Origin: Vulcanimicrobiota bacterium
Lineage (GTDB): Bacteria > Vulcanimicrobiota > Vulcanimicrobiia > Vulcanimicrobiales > Vulcanimicrobiaceae
Assembly (NCBI GenBank): GCA_013043945.1
Contig: JABEUW010000032.1
Location: 1-5,784 of the forward strand
Direction of reading: 5' to 3'
Length of the DNA: 5,784 nt
Shown one piece after another: positions 1-5,784 of this stretch (the first letter of the stretch is position 1; each line of letters opens with the position of its first letter). Under the pieces are notes generated by a model. That model did no database searches. It saw only the letters and a program-made list of their open reading frames with translations, and was not told the origin of the DNA. Both the position numbers and the translations under genes were made by a program.

Positions 1-290
1 GGAGGCTGTGGAGTGGGCTTGGGGCGCGGGTGTGTCTTCGCCGGTACGGGGCGCGGCGGGGTGGGTATCGTGGCGCGCCGCGGGGAGTGGTGCCGCGGCT
101 GCGAGCGTGGCGCTCGCGTCAACTCGATGCGTGCGATGCGGGCGAACGAGAGCGTCGCAATGCTTGGGCGCCGCGAGCGAACGGCGACGAGCGAGGGAAT
201 GAGGGCGAGAAACACAAGGTGAAGCGCGAGCGAGGCACCGAGGGCCGCGCTCGTCCGTCGCCGTCGGTCCTCGTTGCGTTCGAGCATCAT
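1..290 (-). CDS. TonB-like energy transducer, N-terminal part (partial, runs off left edge)
   Basis: An open minus-strand frame begins at the ATG at 290-288 (a second ATG follows at once, 287-285) and stays open to base 1, giving about 96 residues. Seen: a short charged N-terminus rich in Arg (MMLERNEDRRRR), one hydrophobic stretch at about residues 14-36 (core SLALHLVFLALIPSLVAV), then a linker that becomes rich in Pro, Lys, Arg and His from about residue 57, with motifs such as TPPRPVP and PRPKPTPQPP. This plan of an inner-membrane anchor followed by a Pro-rich periplasmic spacer is typical of TonB and related energy transducers, which link the ExbB-ExbD motor to outer-membrane receptors. 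The C-terminal domain that would prove this lies beyond the window. TolA-like or other Pro-rich envelope proteins remain possible. No strong Shine-Dalgarno precedes the start; an AGGAG lies about 17 nt upstream, which is too far. It is divergent from the glutaredoxin gene. Confidence 0.66.
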   Translation of the reverse strand, partial: MMLERNEDRRRRTSAALGASLALHLVFLALIPSLVAVRSRRPSIATLSFARIARIELTRAPRSQPRHHSPRRATIPTPPRPVPAKTHPRPKPTPQP

Positions 291-386
291 CGAAAGTCCG
301 GCTGGAGCTCCTGCGACATTCGACGGCTTTTCGAGAGAATGCTCCCGGCGGCAGGGGCGGCGCCGGCTTTCGTGGATTCCCTCCCC
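291..386. other. Divergent intergenic region
   Basis: About 96 bp lie between the start of the TonB-like gene (minus) and the chosen start of the glutaredoxin gene (plus). Promoters for both are expected here, but I see no convincing -35/-10 pair, operator palindrome or riboswitch. If the glutaredoxin starts at the alternative ATG at 339, the gap shrinks to about 48 bp. Confidence 0.35.
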
Positions 387-635
387 ATGATCGCGACCGA
401 TATCGTCCTGTACCAAGCCGAATGGTGCGGCTACTGCGCCCGCGTGCGTGGGGTTATGACCGACCTACTGCTCGACTATCGCGTGGTCAACGTGCCGCGA
501 AACCACGGCGAACGCGTCGTGGTGAAAGAACTCTTCGGGAGAACGGGTATCCCCTCGCTCATCGACGGCGACGTAAAGATCGCCGATGACGACGACGCCA
601 TCATCGCGTACTTGCGTAAAACCTACGGAAAATAA
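387..635 (+). CDS. Glutaredoxin-like thiol-disulfide oxidoreductase (GST N-terminal type)
   Basis: The product is 82 residues, a normal length for a small glutaredoxin. Seen: a first beta strand IVLYQAEW, the redox motif CGYC at residues 14-17, a TGIPSL segment at 53-58 holding the cis-Pro of the thioredoxin fold, and a C-terminal DDDDAIIAYL segment resembling the glutathione-binding end of glutaredoxins and GST N-terminal domains. By family it would reduce protein disulfides or glutathione/low-molecular-weight-thiol mixed disulfides in the cytoplasm; its substrate is unknown. CGYC replaces the more common CPYC. The ATG at 387 was chosen because family similarity begins right there. An in-frame ATG at 339 would add 16 unconserved residues, and the frame stays open further upstream only as a shadow of the opposite-strand TonB-like gene. 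No clear ribosome binding site marks either start. Its TAA (633-635) lies inside the end of the convergent DUF92 gene. Confidence 0.85.
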   Translation: MIATDIVLYQAEWCGYCARVRGVMTDLLLDYRVVNVPRNHGERVVVKELFGRTGIPSLIDGDVKIADDDDAIIAYLRKTYGK

Positions 636-1366
636 CGCGGAGCGAACGCGAAGAGAGCGAGACCCGTTAGGGCTCCCACGAGCGTCGCACCAAAATTCAC
701 CGCATCGTTGCGAAAGCCGCGCACTCCACGCACGAGTTGCGTAGCGTTGCCGCACGCATGGGGATCGCTCTCGCAGGCTCGCGCGCAGGCCGCACAATAG
801 CGCCGTTCCTGGAGGCTCGCTCCGAGGTACGAATCGGCAAAGGCGCCGACGATTCCGCCGAGGGTTCCGGCGAGGAGTGGTGCGAGCGAAAAGAGTGCCG
901 CACTCGCGGCTACGACGAATGCTCCGGCGATCTCCGCCATAGTTCCCGTCGTCGTGATGCCTCCGGAAAGACCGTCCGCTTCGCGTCGAAGGGTGAGAAT
1001 CGAGCGCACGTTCGTGCCGAAACGCGTGCCGATCTCCGTCCCCCACGTATCGGCCGATGCCGCCGCGAAGGCTCCGACGAACGCCGCCGCCGCGTATGCG
1101 TGTGCCTGCGGAAAAACGAACGCCAGAATACCCGCAACGCCGGCGATGCCTCCATTCGCAACGACCTGCCATTCGTCGCGCGCGCCCTGTTTATCGATAT
1201 CGCGAAGTCGCTCGGGGTTCGGGTGCGGCAATTTCGATAATGCGACCGACGGCACAAAGAACGCAAAGAGCACGAGCGCTCCGACGAGATGAAAGCCGAG
1301 CAAGGTCGCGATGCCGACGAATGCCGCCGCGATCGTACCGCCGCGCGTGAGCGCGCGCGATTTCAT
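623..1366 (-). CDS. DUF92 (TMEM19/VTE6-like) integral membrane protein
   Basis: The product is 247 residues and hydrophobic, with about six likely membrane segments (around residues 10-43, 68-85, 90-106, 143-160, 163-180 and 226-242). Family hallmarks seen: RDEWQVVANGG (63-73), ASADTWGTEIG (103-113), GLSGGITTTGT (132-142), GAFADSYLGASLQ (174-186), then a Cys-rich loop (C191, C194, C198, C205) and RNDAVNF (219-225). These match the DUF92/TMEM19 family. Its plant and cyanobacterial member VTE6 is known as a phytyl-phosphate kinase, so a prenyl-phosphate kinase role is possible but unproven for this protein. The start is the ATG at 1366-1364, whose ATGA overlaps the TGA stop of the upstream cobA-hemD gene, implying translational coupling. 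No Shine-Dalgarno is evident; the start follows an A-run. It ends in TAG (625-623), overlapping the convergent glutaredoxin gene by 13 bp. It is the last gene of the leftward operon. The frame is open far upstream of this ATG, but that stretch is a shadow of cobA-hemD. Confidence 0.9.
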   Translation of the reverse strand: MKSRALTRGGTIAAAFVGIATLLGFHLVGALVLFAFFVPSVALSKLPHPNPERLRDIDKQGARDEWQVVANGGIAGVAGILAFVFPQAHAYAAAAFVGAFAAASADTWGTEIGTRFGTNVRSILTLRREADGLSGGITTTGTMAEIAGAFVVAASAALFSLAPLLAGTLGGIVGAFADSYLGASLQERRYCAACARACESDPHACGNATQLVRGVRGFRNDAVNFGATLVGALTGLALFAFAPRYFP

Positions 1367-2877
1367 TTTTTGGCCGTAAAGAATGTTTCGAAGGCGTCGA
1401 GCAATGCGTCGGTCGTCGCGACGTCGGCAACGAGATCGACGTGGAAACCCAACGAGCGCGCCGCTTCGGCGGCGATCGGACCGATCGCCCCGACGATTTT
1501 CCTGCGGGCGCTCTCCAGCGCCGCCGCCGCATCGGCGAATTGTTCGATATATCCACGCACCGTCGAGGCGCTCGTGAAGGCGATCATCTCCGCGCGCGCC
1601 GCCTTTTCGGCGAAGTGCGGATCGTGCGCGAAGCGCGTGCGATAGGCCGCAACGTCGTCGACCTGCATGCCTTCCGCGGTGAGTGCGCTGGGGAGCACGT
1701 CGCGCGCATCCTGGGCTCGATAGAGTAAAATGCGGGATGCCGCCCTCGCGCGATGGAGCAGTTCGGCTGCGAGCTCCTCGGCGACGTACGTTTTCGGTAC
1801 GAGATCGGCGCGTACGCCGTACTCCGCGAGGCGCTCCGCGGTCTTCGCGCCGATCGCCGCAACGCGAGCGTGGCCGAAGGCGCGCGCATCGCGCCCGAGC
1901 AGTTGCAGCCGCGCGAAACAGGCATCGACGCCGTTGCGCGAGGTAAAGAGCACCCACGCATAGCCGTCGAGGCTCTCGATCGCATCGTTCGCCGGGGTCG
2001 GATCCTCGGGCGCTTCGATCTCGATGGTCGGCGCGAGGATCGGTTCGATGCCGCGTGCGAGAGCGCGTGCCGCAAGCTCTTCGGACTGCTCGGCGGGACG
2101 CGTCAGCAGCAAACGCTTACCGAAGAGCGGCGAGCGGTCGAACCAACGTAGTTCGTCGCGCAACCGCACGACCTCGCCGACGATGAAAATCGCGGGTGCG
2201 GCGAGGCCGGCATTCTTTGCCTTCTCGGCAATCGTCGCTAACGTCCCGGTGACGGTTCGTTGCGATGGGCGCGTGCCGTTTTCGATGACCGCGGCCGGCG
2301 TCTCCGCCGCCAGCCCGTTCTCGCGGAGGCGCGTTGCAATTTCGGCGAGATTCCCCATCGCCATGAGCAGGACGAGCGTGCGGTGCGGGTCGGCGAGCTT
2401 CGCCCAATCCAGCGTGTTTTCGGCCTTGGTCGGATCTTCGTGCCCCGTTGCGACAGTGAAGGCAACGTTGCAATCGCGATGCGTGACCGGTATGCCGGCG
2501 TACGCCGGTGCGGCAATCGCCGAACTGATGCCGGGAACGATTTCGAACGGAATCCCCGCGGCATGAAGGCGTTGCGCTTCTTCACCGCCGCGTCCGAAGA
2601 CCAGCGGATCGCCTCCCTTAAGCCGCACGACGCGTTTGCCTTCGCGCGCGCGCGCGATCATCAGTTCCTCGATCCGCTCCTGCGGCATGGCGTGGTTGCC
2701 GCCGCGCTTACCGACGAAGGTGCGTTCGCAGCTCGGCGATGCGAGTGCGATCACGGCATCGGAGGCGAGCGCGTCGTAGAGCAAGACCTCCGCTTCGCGA
2801 AGCGCGCGCGCCGCATGAAGCGTGAGCAATCCGGGGTCGCCGGGGCCGGCGCCGATCAGACTAACGAAGCCGGCCAT
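1363..2877 (-). CDS. cobA-hemD: Uroporphyrinogen-III C-methyltransferase / uroporphyrinogen-III synthase fusion (CobA-HemD)
   Basis: A 504-residue two-domain cytoplasmic enzyme. Residues about 1-248 are the SAM-dependent methyltransferase: GAGPGDPGLLT (9-19), LLYDAL (32-37), VGKRGG (55-60), RLKGGDPLVFGRGGEE (85-100), VPGISSAIAAPAYAGIPVTHR (114-134, shown in part as the family signature) and a MAMGNL segment (172-177). This half methylates uroporphyrinogen III at C2 and C7 to precorrin-2, leading to siroheme or cobalamin. Residues about 251-504 are HemD, which cyclises hydroxymethylbilane with inversion of ring D: LLLTRP (256-261), FTSRNGV (311-317), AAIGAKTA (340-347), FTSASTV (434-440) and AIGP (464-467). 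The fusion order CobA then HemD is known from several bacterial groups. No precorrin-2 dehydrogenase/ferrochelatase domain (CysG N-terminus) is present. The start ATG (2877-2875) sits 17 bp inside the end of hemA, with GAGPGD in the usual place right after it; no strong ribosome binding site is seen. Its stop TGA overlaps the DUF92 ATG. Confidence 0.96.
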   Translation of the reverse strand: MAGFVSLIGAGPGDPGLLTLHAARALREAEVLLYDALASDAVIALASPSCERTFVGKRGGNHAMPQERIEELMIARAREGKRVVRLKGGDPLVFGRGGEEAQRLHAAGIPFEIVPGISSAIAAPAYAGIPVTHRDCNVAFTVATGHEDPTKAENTLDWAKLADPHRTLVLLMAMGNLAEIATRLRENGLAAETPAAVIENGTRPSQRTVTGTLATIAEKAKNAGLAAPAIFIVGEVVRLRDELRWFDRSPLFGKRLLLTRPAEQSEELAARALARGIEPILAPTIEIEAPEDPTPANDAIESLDGYAWVLFTSRNGVDACFARLQLLGRDARAFGHARVAAIGAKTAERLAEYGVRADLVPKTYVAEELAAELLHRARAASRILLYRAQDARDVLPSALTAEGMQVDDVAAYRTRFAHDPHFAEKAARAEMIAFTSASTVRGYIEQFADAAAALESARRKIVGAIGPIAAEAARSLGFHVDLVADVATTDALLDAFETFFTAKK

Positions 2878-4159
2878 TATGCGCGCCGTCGAGCGAGAAC
2901 AGTTCGCCGAGCAGGCGCGTGAACGCGAGCGCCTCGCTACGGTCGCTTCCGGCTTTTTCGCGAATCGTCGTGACCGCCGGGTGCAAGAGTTTCGACAGAA
3001 TCGTCAACGACGAGCCGACGATCAGCATCCGTTCGCGCGGCGTGAGATCGGGGAGGCGCGCGAAGAGCCGCTCGATCTCGGCAGTGCGAATCGCTTCCGC
3101 GCGTTCGGTCAAGGCCGCGATCGTCGGCACCGTCGTGCGCGCTTGATACCACGTGCGAAACCGCTCGAGGTATTCGACGATGATCTCTTCGACCTGCGGG
3201 ATCGCCTGGCGACGGCGCTCCAATCGATCGTCGACGAGAGACTTCAACGTGTCGATATCTAAAAGCGTTACGCCGTCGATATCGGCGATGTCGGGATCGC
3301 TATCGCGCGGGACGGCGATATCGAGAATGAGGAGCGGCCGCTCGGGTCGCCGCGACATGGCTTCGGCAACGTCGGCGGTCGTGAGCACGAAGGTGCTCGC
3401 CTCGGTGGAACTGATGACGACGTCGGCGGCTTCGAGGATGGAGACGATCTCCCGCAAATCGTGCGCGATTCCCGAGCCGAGCTCGCCGACGAGCTCCTGC
3501 GCGCGCGTGTGCGTGCGATTGGCGACCAATAACGTGCCGACGCCGCGGCTGCGCAGGCGCCGCGCGGCGCTGCGCCCCATCGCTCCCGCGCCGATAACGG
3601 CGGCGCAGCGATCCTCGAGCGAACCCATCCGCGCTTCGATAGAATCCACCGCGGCGGTCGCCACGCTCGCAGATTCCTCGCCGATCGTCGTTTGCGTGCG
3701 CGCGGCCTTTCCCGCGTTCAACGCTTCGCGAAAGAGCTTGTGCATGCTGCTGCCGCAGGCGCCCGCGCGCTGTGCGTGGAGATACGCGCTCTTCACTTGG
3801 CCGAGAATCTCCGCCTCGCCGATCAGCATCGAATCGAGGCCAGTGGTCACGCGCAGGAGATGTTCGACCGCCTCGCGCCCCAAGTGCGTGTAGAGATACG
3901 ATTCGAGATCGAAATCGATGGTACCGTGCCGAAATTGCGTGAGGAAGGTTTTGATCTGTTCGGCGCCGCGTTCGAATTCATCGACTTCGGCATAGATTTC
4001 GAGCCGGCCGCAGGTCTGCAACATGACCGCTTCGTTGACCGCATCGTAGCCGTGCAGCATTTGCAGCGCTTCGGTCATGCGCGAGGTTGGGAACGCATGG
4101 CTTTCGCGCACGCTTACCGGCGCCGTATGGTGCGAGAGCCCGATACAAAGAACCGGCAT
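2861..4159 (-). CDS. hemA: Glutamyl-tRNA reductase
   Basis: A 432-residue product of normal family length. It reduces the glutamyl group of Glu-tRNA(Glu) with NADPH to glutamate-1-semialdehyde, the first committed step of the C5 tetrapyrrole pathway. Seen in order: the N-terminal start MPVLCIGLSHHTAPVSVRE; the catalytic Cys50 in QTCGRLEIY; HLLRVTTGLDSMLIGEAEILGQ (His100 onward, in part) typical of the catalytic domain; an NADPH-binding Rossmann motif GAGAMG at 190-195 with ANRT about 23 residues later; a DVVISST segment; DIAVPRD; and a helical C-terminal dimerisation domain ending near 432. The usual TCNR around the nucleophile is TCGR here, so Asn is Gly while Cys50 and Arg52 are kept. The ATG lies 6 nt after the hemL stop, with a GGAG (4172-4169) inside the end of hemL placed 9 nt before the start, a good ribosome binding site. 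HemL just upstream takes its product. Confidence 0.97.
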   Translation of the reverse strand: MPVLCIGLSHHTAPVSVRESHAFPTSRMTEALQMLHGYDAVNEAVMLQTCGRLEIYAEVDEFERGAEQIKTFLTQFRHGTIDFDLESYLYTHLGREAVEHLLRVTTGLDSMLIGEAEILGQVKSAYLHAQRAGACGSSMHKLFREALNAGKAARTQTTIGEESASVATAAVDSIEARMGSLEDRCAAVIGAGAMGRSAARRLRSRGVGTLLVANRTHTRAQELVGELGSGIAHDLREIVSILEAADVVISSTEASTFVLTTADVAEAMSRRPERPLLILDIAVPRDSDPDIADIDGVTLLDIDTLKSLVDDRLERRRQAIPQVEEIIVEYLERFRTWYQARTTVPTIAALTERAEAIRTAEIERLFARLPDLTPRERMLIVGSSLTILSKLLHPAVTTIREKAGSDRSEALAFTRLLGELFSLDGAHNGRLR

Positions 4160-4165
4160 CGGCGG

Positions 4166-5461
4166 CTACTCCGCCTCCATCGAGGCGAGCGCCTCGTCGG
4201 CCGCGTGTAGCGTCTGCTCGATTTCGTGCGTCGTATGCGCGGTAGAGAGGAAGCCCGCCTCGAATTGCGAGGGGGCGAGATAGACGCCTCGCTCGGCCAT
4301 CGCGTGGAAAAAGGCCGCATACGCTTTGGTATCGGCGCGCATCGCGCCATCGAGATCGAAGACGGGTTCGTCGGTAAAGTAAAAACCGAACATCGATCCG
4401 GCGTAGCCGCCGGTGAACGGGCGCCCGTGCTTGGCAAAGAGTTCGCGCATACCTTCGATAAACAAACGCGCGAGGATCTCCAAACGTTCGTAGAGCGTTC
4501 CATCGTCGCGAACCGCTCGCAGCGTCGCCAAGCCGGCGGCCATCGCAAGCGGATTTCCCGAGAGCGTGCCCGCGTGAAAGATCTTCCCGTCTGGGGTGAG
4601 CTGGGCCATAAGATCCGCGCGTCCGCCGAACGCGCCGACCGGTAGGCCGCCGCCGATCACTTTGCCCAGCGTCGTGATATCGGGGCGAATGCCGAGTCGC
4701 TCCTGCGCGCCGCCGCGCGCGATGCGAAAACCGGTCATCACTTCGTCGAAGATCAACAACGATCCATGCGCGTCGCAGATCGCTCGTAGGCCCGGCAGAA
4801 ATTCGGGGCGCGGCGCGATGAAGCCCATATTGCCGACGTAGGGCTCGACGATGATCGCCGCAATCTCTTTGCCGCGCTCGGCGAATGCGGCGCGAACCGC
4901 TTCGATATCGTTATAGGGAAGGACGATCGTATCGGCGGCGGTCCCTGCGGTTACACCGGGGGAATTGGGAACCCCAAGCGTGAGCGCGCTCGATCCCGCG
5001 GCGATGAGAAACGTGTCGGCAGCGCCATGGTAGCAGCCGGCGAATTTAACGATCTTCTCGCGCCCGGTGACGCCGCGCGCGAGACGCACCGCGCTCATCG
5101 TCGCCTCGGTGCCGCTGGAGGTGAAGCGAATGCGCTCGACCGAGGGGAGCATCGATGCGATGGTTTCGGCGAGATCGCTCTCGGCTTCGGTCGGCGTACC
5201 GAACGAGCTGCCGCGTGTCGCCGCCTGCGAGATCGCTTTCACGACGGCGGGGTGCGCGTGCCCGAGCAAGAGCGGTCCCCACGAGAGGACGTAATCGATA
5301 TATTGGTTGCCGTCGAGATCGAAAATATGCGCGCCCGCTCCGCGCTGCATGAAGATCGGGTTTCCGCCGACGGATTTGAAAGCGCGAACCGATGAATTGA
5401 CGCCACCGGCGATCGTATTGCGCGCGCGCGCGAATGCCGATATCGAACGTTCGTAACTCAT
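4166..5461 (-). CDS. hemL: Glutamate-1-semialdehyde 2,1-aminomutase
   Basis: A 431-residue, full-length class-III-type PLP aminotransferase fold enzyme that converts glutamate-1-semialdehyde to 5-aminolevulinate in the cytoplasm, directly after HemA. Seen: the N-terminal IAGGVNSSVRAF (17-28) typical of HemL rather than of other aminotransferases; SWGPLLLGHAHP (60-71); the cofactor phosphate loop SSGTEATMSA (115-124); GCYHGAAD (142-149); IVEPYVGNMG (204-213); DEVMTGFR (239-246); and the PLP lysine K267 in TTLGKVIGGGLPVGAFGG. HAGTLSGNPLAMAAG follows further on, and the C-terminus ends SMEAE. The ATG at 5461-5459 overlaps the stop TGA of the upstream MobA-like gene (ATGA), arguing for translational coupling. 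An AGGA lies about 15 nt upstream, which is a poorly spaced ribosome binding site. It is followed after 6 nt by hemA. Confidence 0.97.
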   Translation of the reverse strand: MSYERSISAFARARNTIAGGVNSSVRAFKSVGGNPIFMQRGAGAHIFDLDGNQYIDYVLSWGPLLLGHAHPAVVKAISQAATRGSSFGTPTEAESDLAETIASMLPSVERIRFTSSGTEATMSAVRLARGVTGREKIVKFAGCYHGAADTFLIAAGSSALTLGVPNSPGVTAGTAADTIVLPYNDIEAVRAAFAERGKEIAAIIVEPYVGNMGFIAPRPEFLPGLRAICDAHGSLLIFDEVMTGFRIARGGAQERLGIRPDITTLGKVIGGGLPVGAFGGRADLMAQLTPDGKIFHAGTLSGNPLAMAAGLATLRAVRDDGTLYERLEILARLFIEGMRELFAKHGRPFTGGYAGSMFGFYFTDEPVFDLDGAMRADTKAYAAFFHAMAERGVYLAPSQFEAGFLSTAHTTHEIEQTLHAADEALASMEAE

Positions 5462-5727
5462 CGTGAAGGGTACCGTTCCTGCAATTGCGACCAGTCTGCT
5501 TCGGTGTTGACGTTGAGAAAAAGCGCCTCTGGAAACTCGACATACGCGACGCGCATGCTTCCGAGTAACGCTCGAGGCCCCTCATTCGCGTTCGATGCCG
5601 CCACGGCCCGCAACGCGGCGCGCCGATCGTAGAGCGCGCAGAGCGGTTCGATCCCGCCGACGTGCTTCGGAACGACCGCTTCGACGCCCGGTGCGCGCCC
5701 GGCGAGGAGCCGCTCGGGGACCTCGCG
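5458..5727 (-). CDS. mobA: MobA-like molybdenum cofactor guanylyltransferase, C-terminal part (broken at inverted repeat)
   Basis: The minus-strand frame ending in TGA at 5460-5458 encodes about 89 residues that read as the C-terminal half of a MobA-family nucleotidyltransferase: a TREVPERLLAG helix, EAVVPKHVGGIEPLCALYD (family form: AVVP...G..EPL.ALY), an Arg/Ala-rich helix, then VAYVEFPEALFLNVNTEADW, the very typical FLNVNTPED-like ending. MobA transfers GMP from GTP onto molybdopterin to give the guanine dinucleotide cofactor used by enzymes such as nitrate reductase. The N-terminal part, with the GTP-binding LAGGxSxRMG loop, is missing. Upstream of about 5727 the sequence becomes an inverted copy of 5514-5571; in this frame it gives unrelated residues and a stop at the last three bases (5784-5782). 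Family MobA proteins are about 190-210 residues, so roughly half is lost. The stop overlaps the hemL start. The related CTP enzyme MocA is an alternative, but the ending favours MobA. Confidence 0.75.
   Translation of the reverse strand, partial: REVPERLLAGRAPGVEAVVPKHVGGIEPLCALYDRRAALRAVAASNANEGPRALLGSMRVAYVEFPEALFLNVNTEADWSQLQERYPSR
5514..5571 (+). repeat. 58-bp perfect inverted repeat, inner arm (genuine mobA sequence)
   Basis: The arm starts TGAGAAAAAGCGCCTCTGGA and is identical over all 58 bases to the reverse complement of 5727-5784. In the mobA frame it encodes part of the conserved C-terminus (from the LLGSMRVAYVEF segment to FLN) and reads on without a break on both sides, so this copy appears original. 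Confidence 0.93.
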
Positions 5728-5784
5728 CGTTACTCGGAAGCATGCGCGTCGCGTATGTCGAGTTTCCAGAGGCGCTTTTTCTCA
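5727..5784 (-). repeat. 58-bp perfect inverted repeat, outer arm at the end of the window
   Basis: This is the reverse complement of 5514-5571 with no mismatch, separated from it by 155 bp and ending exactly at the last base. Beyond 5727 towards the loop the match fails (5572 against 5726), though a few more bases agree (CGAGG). In the mobA frame this arm encodes nonsense and a stop, so it is the copied, misplaced arm. A fold-back chimera or assembly artefact is the simplest reading; a real inverted duplication is possible. Confidence 0.93.

Noticed and set aside
30..386. N-terminal extension of the glutaredoxin frame back to base 30
   Set aside because: The extension is antisense to the TonB-like gene, Arg-rich and unlike any glutaredoxin N-terminus; the domain begins at about 387.
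1367..1957. Long upstream extension of the DUF92 frame on the minus strand
   Set aside because: It is Arg-rich, low-complexity translation in a shifted frame of cobA-hemD. The real DUF92 family similarity begins at the ATG at 1366.
2644..2657. Alternating CG run, with another near 5419-5433, as possible Z-DNA or a regulatory repeat
   Set aside because: Both runs lie inside coding sequence and are explained by Ala/Arg codons in a high-GC genome.
2861..2877. Possible programmed frameshift joining HemA and CobA
   Set aside because: No slippery run or hairpin is seen at the overlap. Both proteins have complete, normal ends, so a plain out-of-frame overlap suffices.
2260..2922. 220-codon plus-strand open frame across cobA
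   Set aside because: It lies antisense to conserved CobA motifs, has Arg/Ala-rich composition and no recognisable domain; it is a GC-driven shadow frame.
3153..3893. 246-codon plus-strand open frame across hemA
   Set aside because: It is antisense to the conserved HemA catalytic and NADPH-binding regions, is Ser/Arg-rich, and shows no family similarity.

Overview
The window looks like a small metagenomic contig from a high-GC, diderm-type bacterium. It carries five tightly packed minus-strand genes centred on early tetrapyrrole synthesis, flanked by two short genes and by an abnormal right end. A TonB-like envelope protein implies an outer membrane. The mix of C5-pathway heme genes, a CobA-HemD fusion and a DUF92 membrane protein would fit lineages such as Eremiobacterota (WPS-2), but that placement is a guess from general resemblance and cannot be proven here.

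Layout from left to right: bases 1-290 (minus) hold the start of a TonB-like protein that runs off the left edge. A gap of about 96 bp separates it from a divergently read glutaredoxin-like gene (387-635, plus). That gene's end overlaps, tail to tail by 13 bp, the end of a DUF92 integral membrane protein gene (623-1366, minus). Moving right, against the direction of transcription, come a CobA-HemD fusion (1363-2877), hemA (2861-4159), hemL (4166-5461) and the C-terminal part of a MobA-like gene (5458-about 5727). The junctions mobA/hemL and cobA-hemD/DUF92 are ATGA stop-start overlaps, hemA/cobA-hemD overlap by 17 bp, and hemL/hemA are 6 bp apart, so these five are almost certainly one operon transcribed leftwards.

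Together HemA and HemL make 5-aminolevulinate from glutamyl-tRNA. The HemD half closes hydroxymethylbilane to uroporphyrinogen III, and the CobA half methylates that to precorrin-2, the branch to siroheme and cobalamin. HemB and HemC, the steps in between, are not in this cluster. MobA (molybdenum guanine dinucleotide cofactor) and DUF92 (some members are prenyl/phytyl-phosphate kinases) are less expected partners.

The most notable anomaly is a perfect 58-bp inverted repeat at the right end (5514-5571 against 5727-5784). It copies the mobA C-terminus backwards and cuts off the mobA reading frame. It is most simply read as a fold-back chimera or assembly artefact at a contig end. No RNA genes, CRISPR arrays, insertion sequences or convincing terminators were seen, and I found no clear undescribed system.
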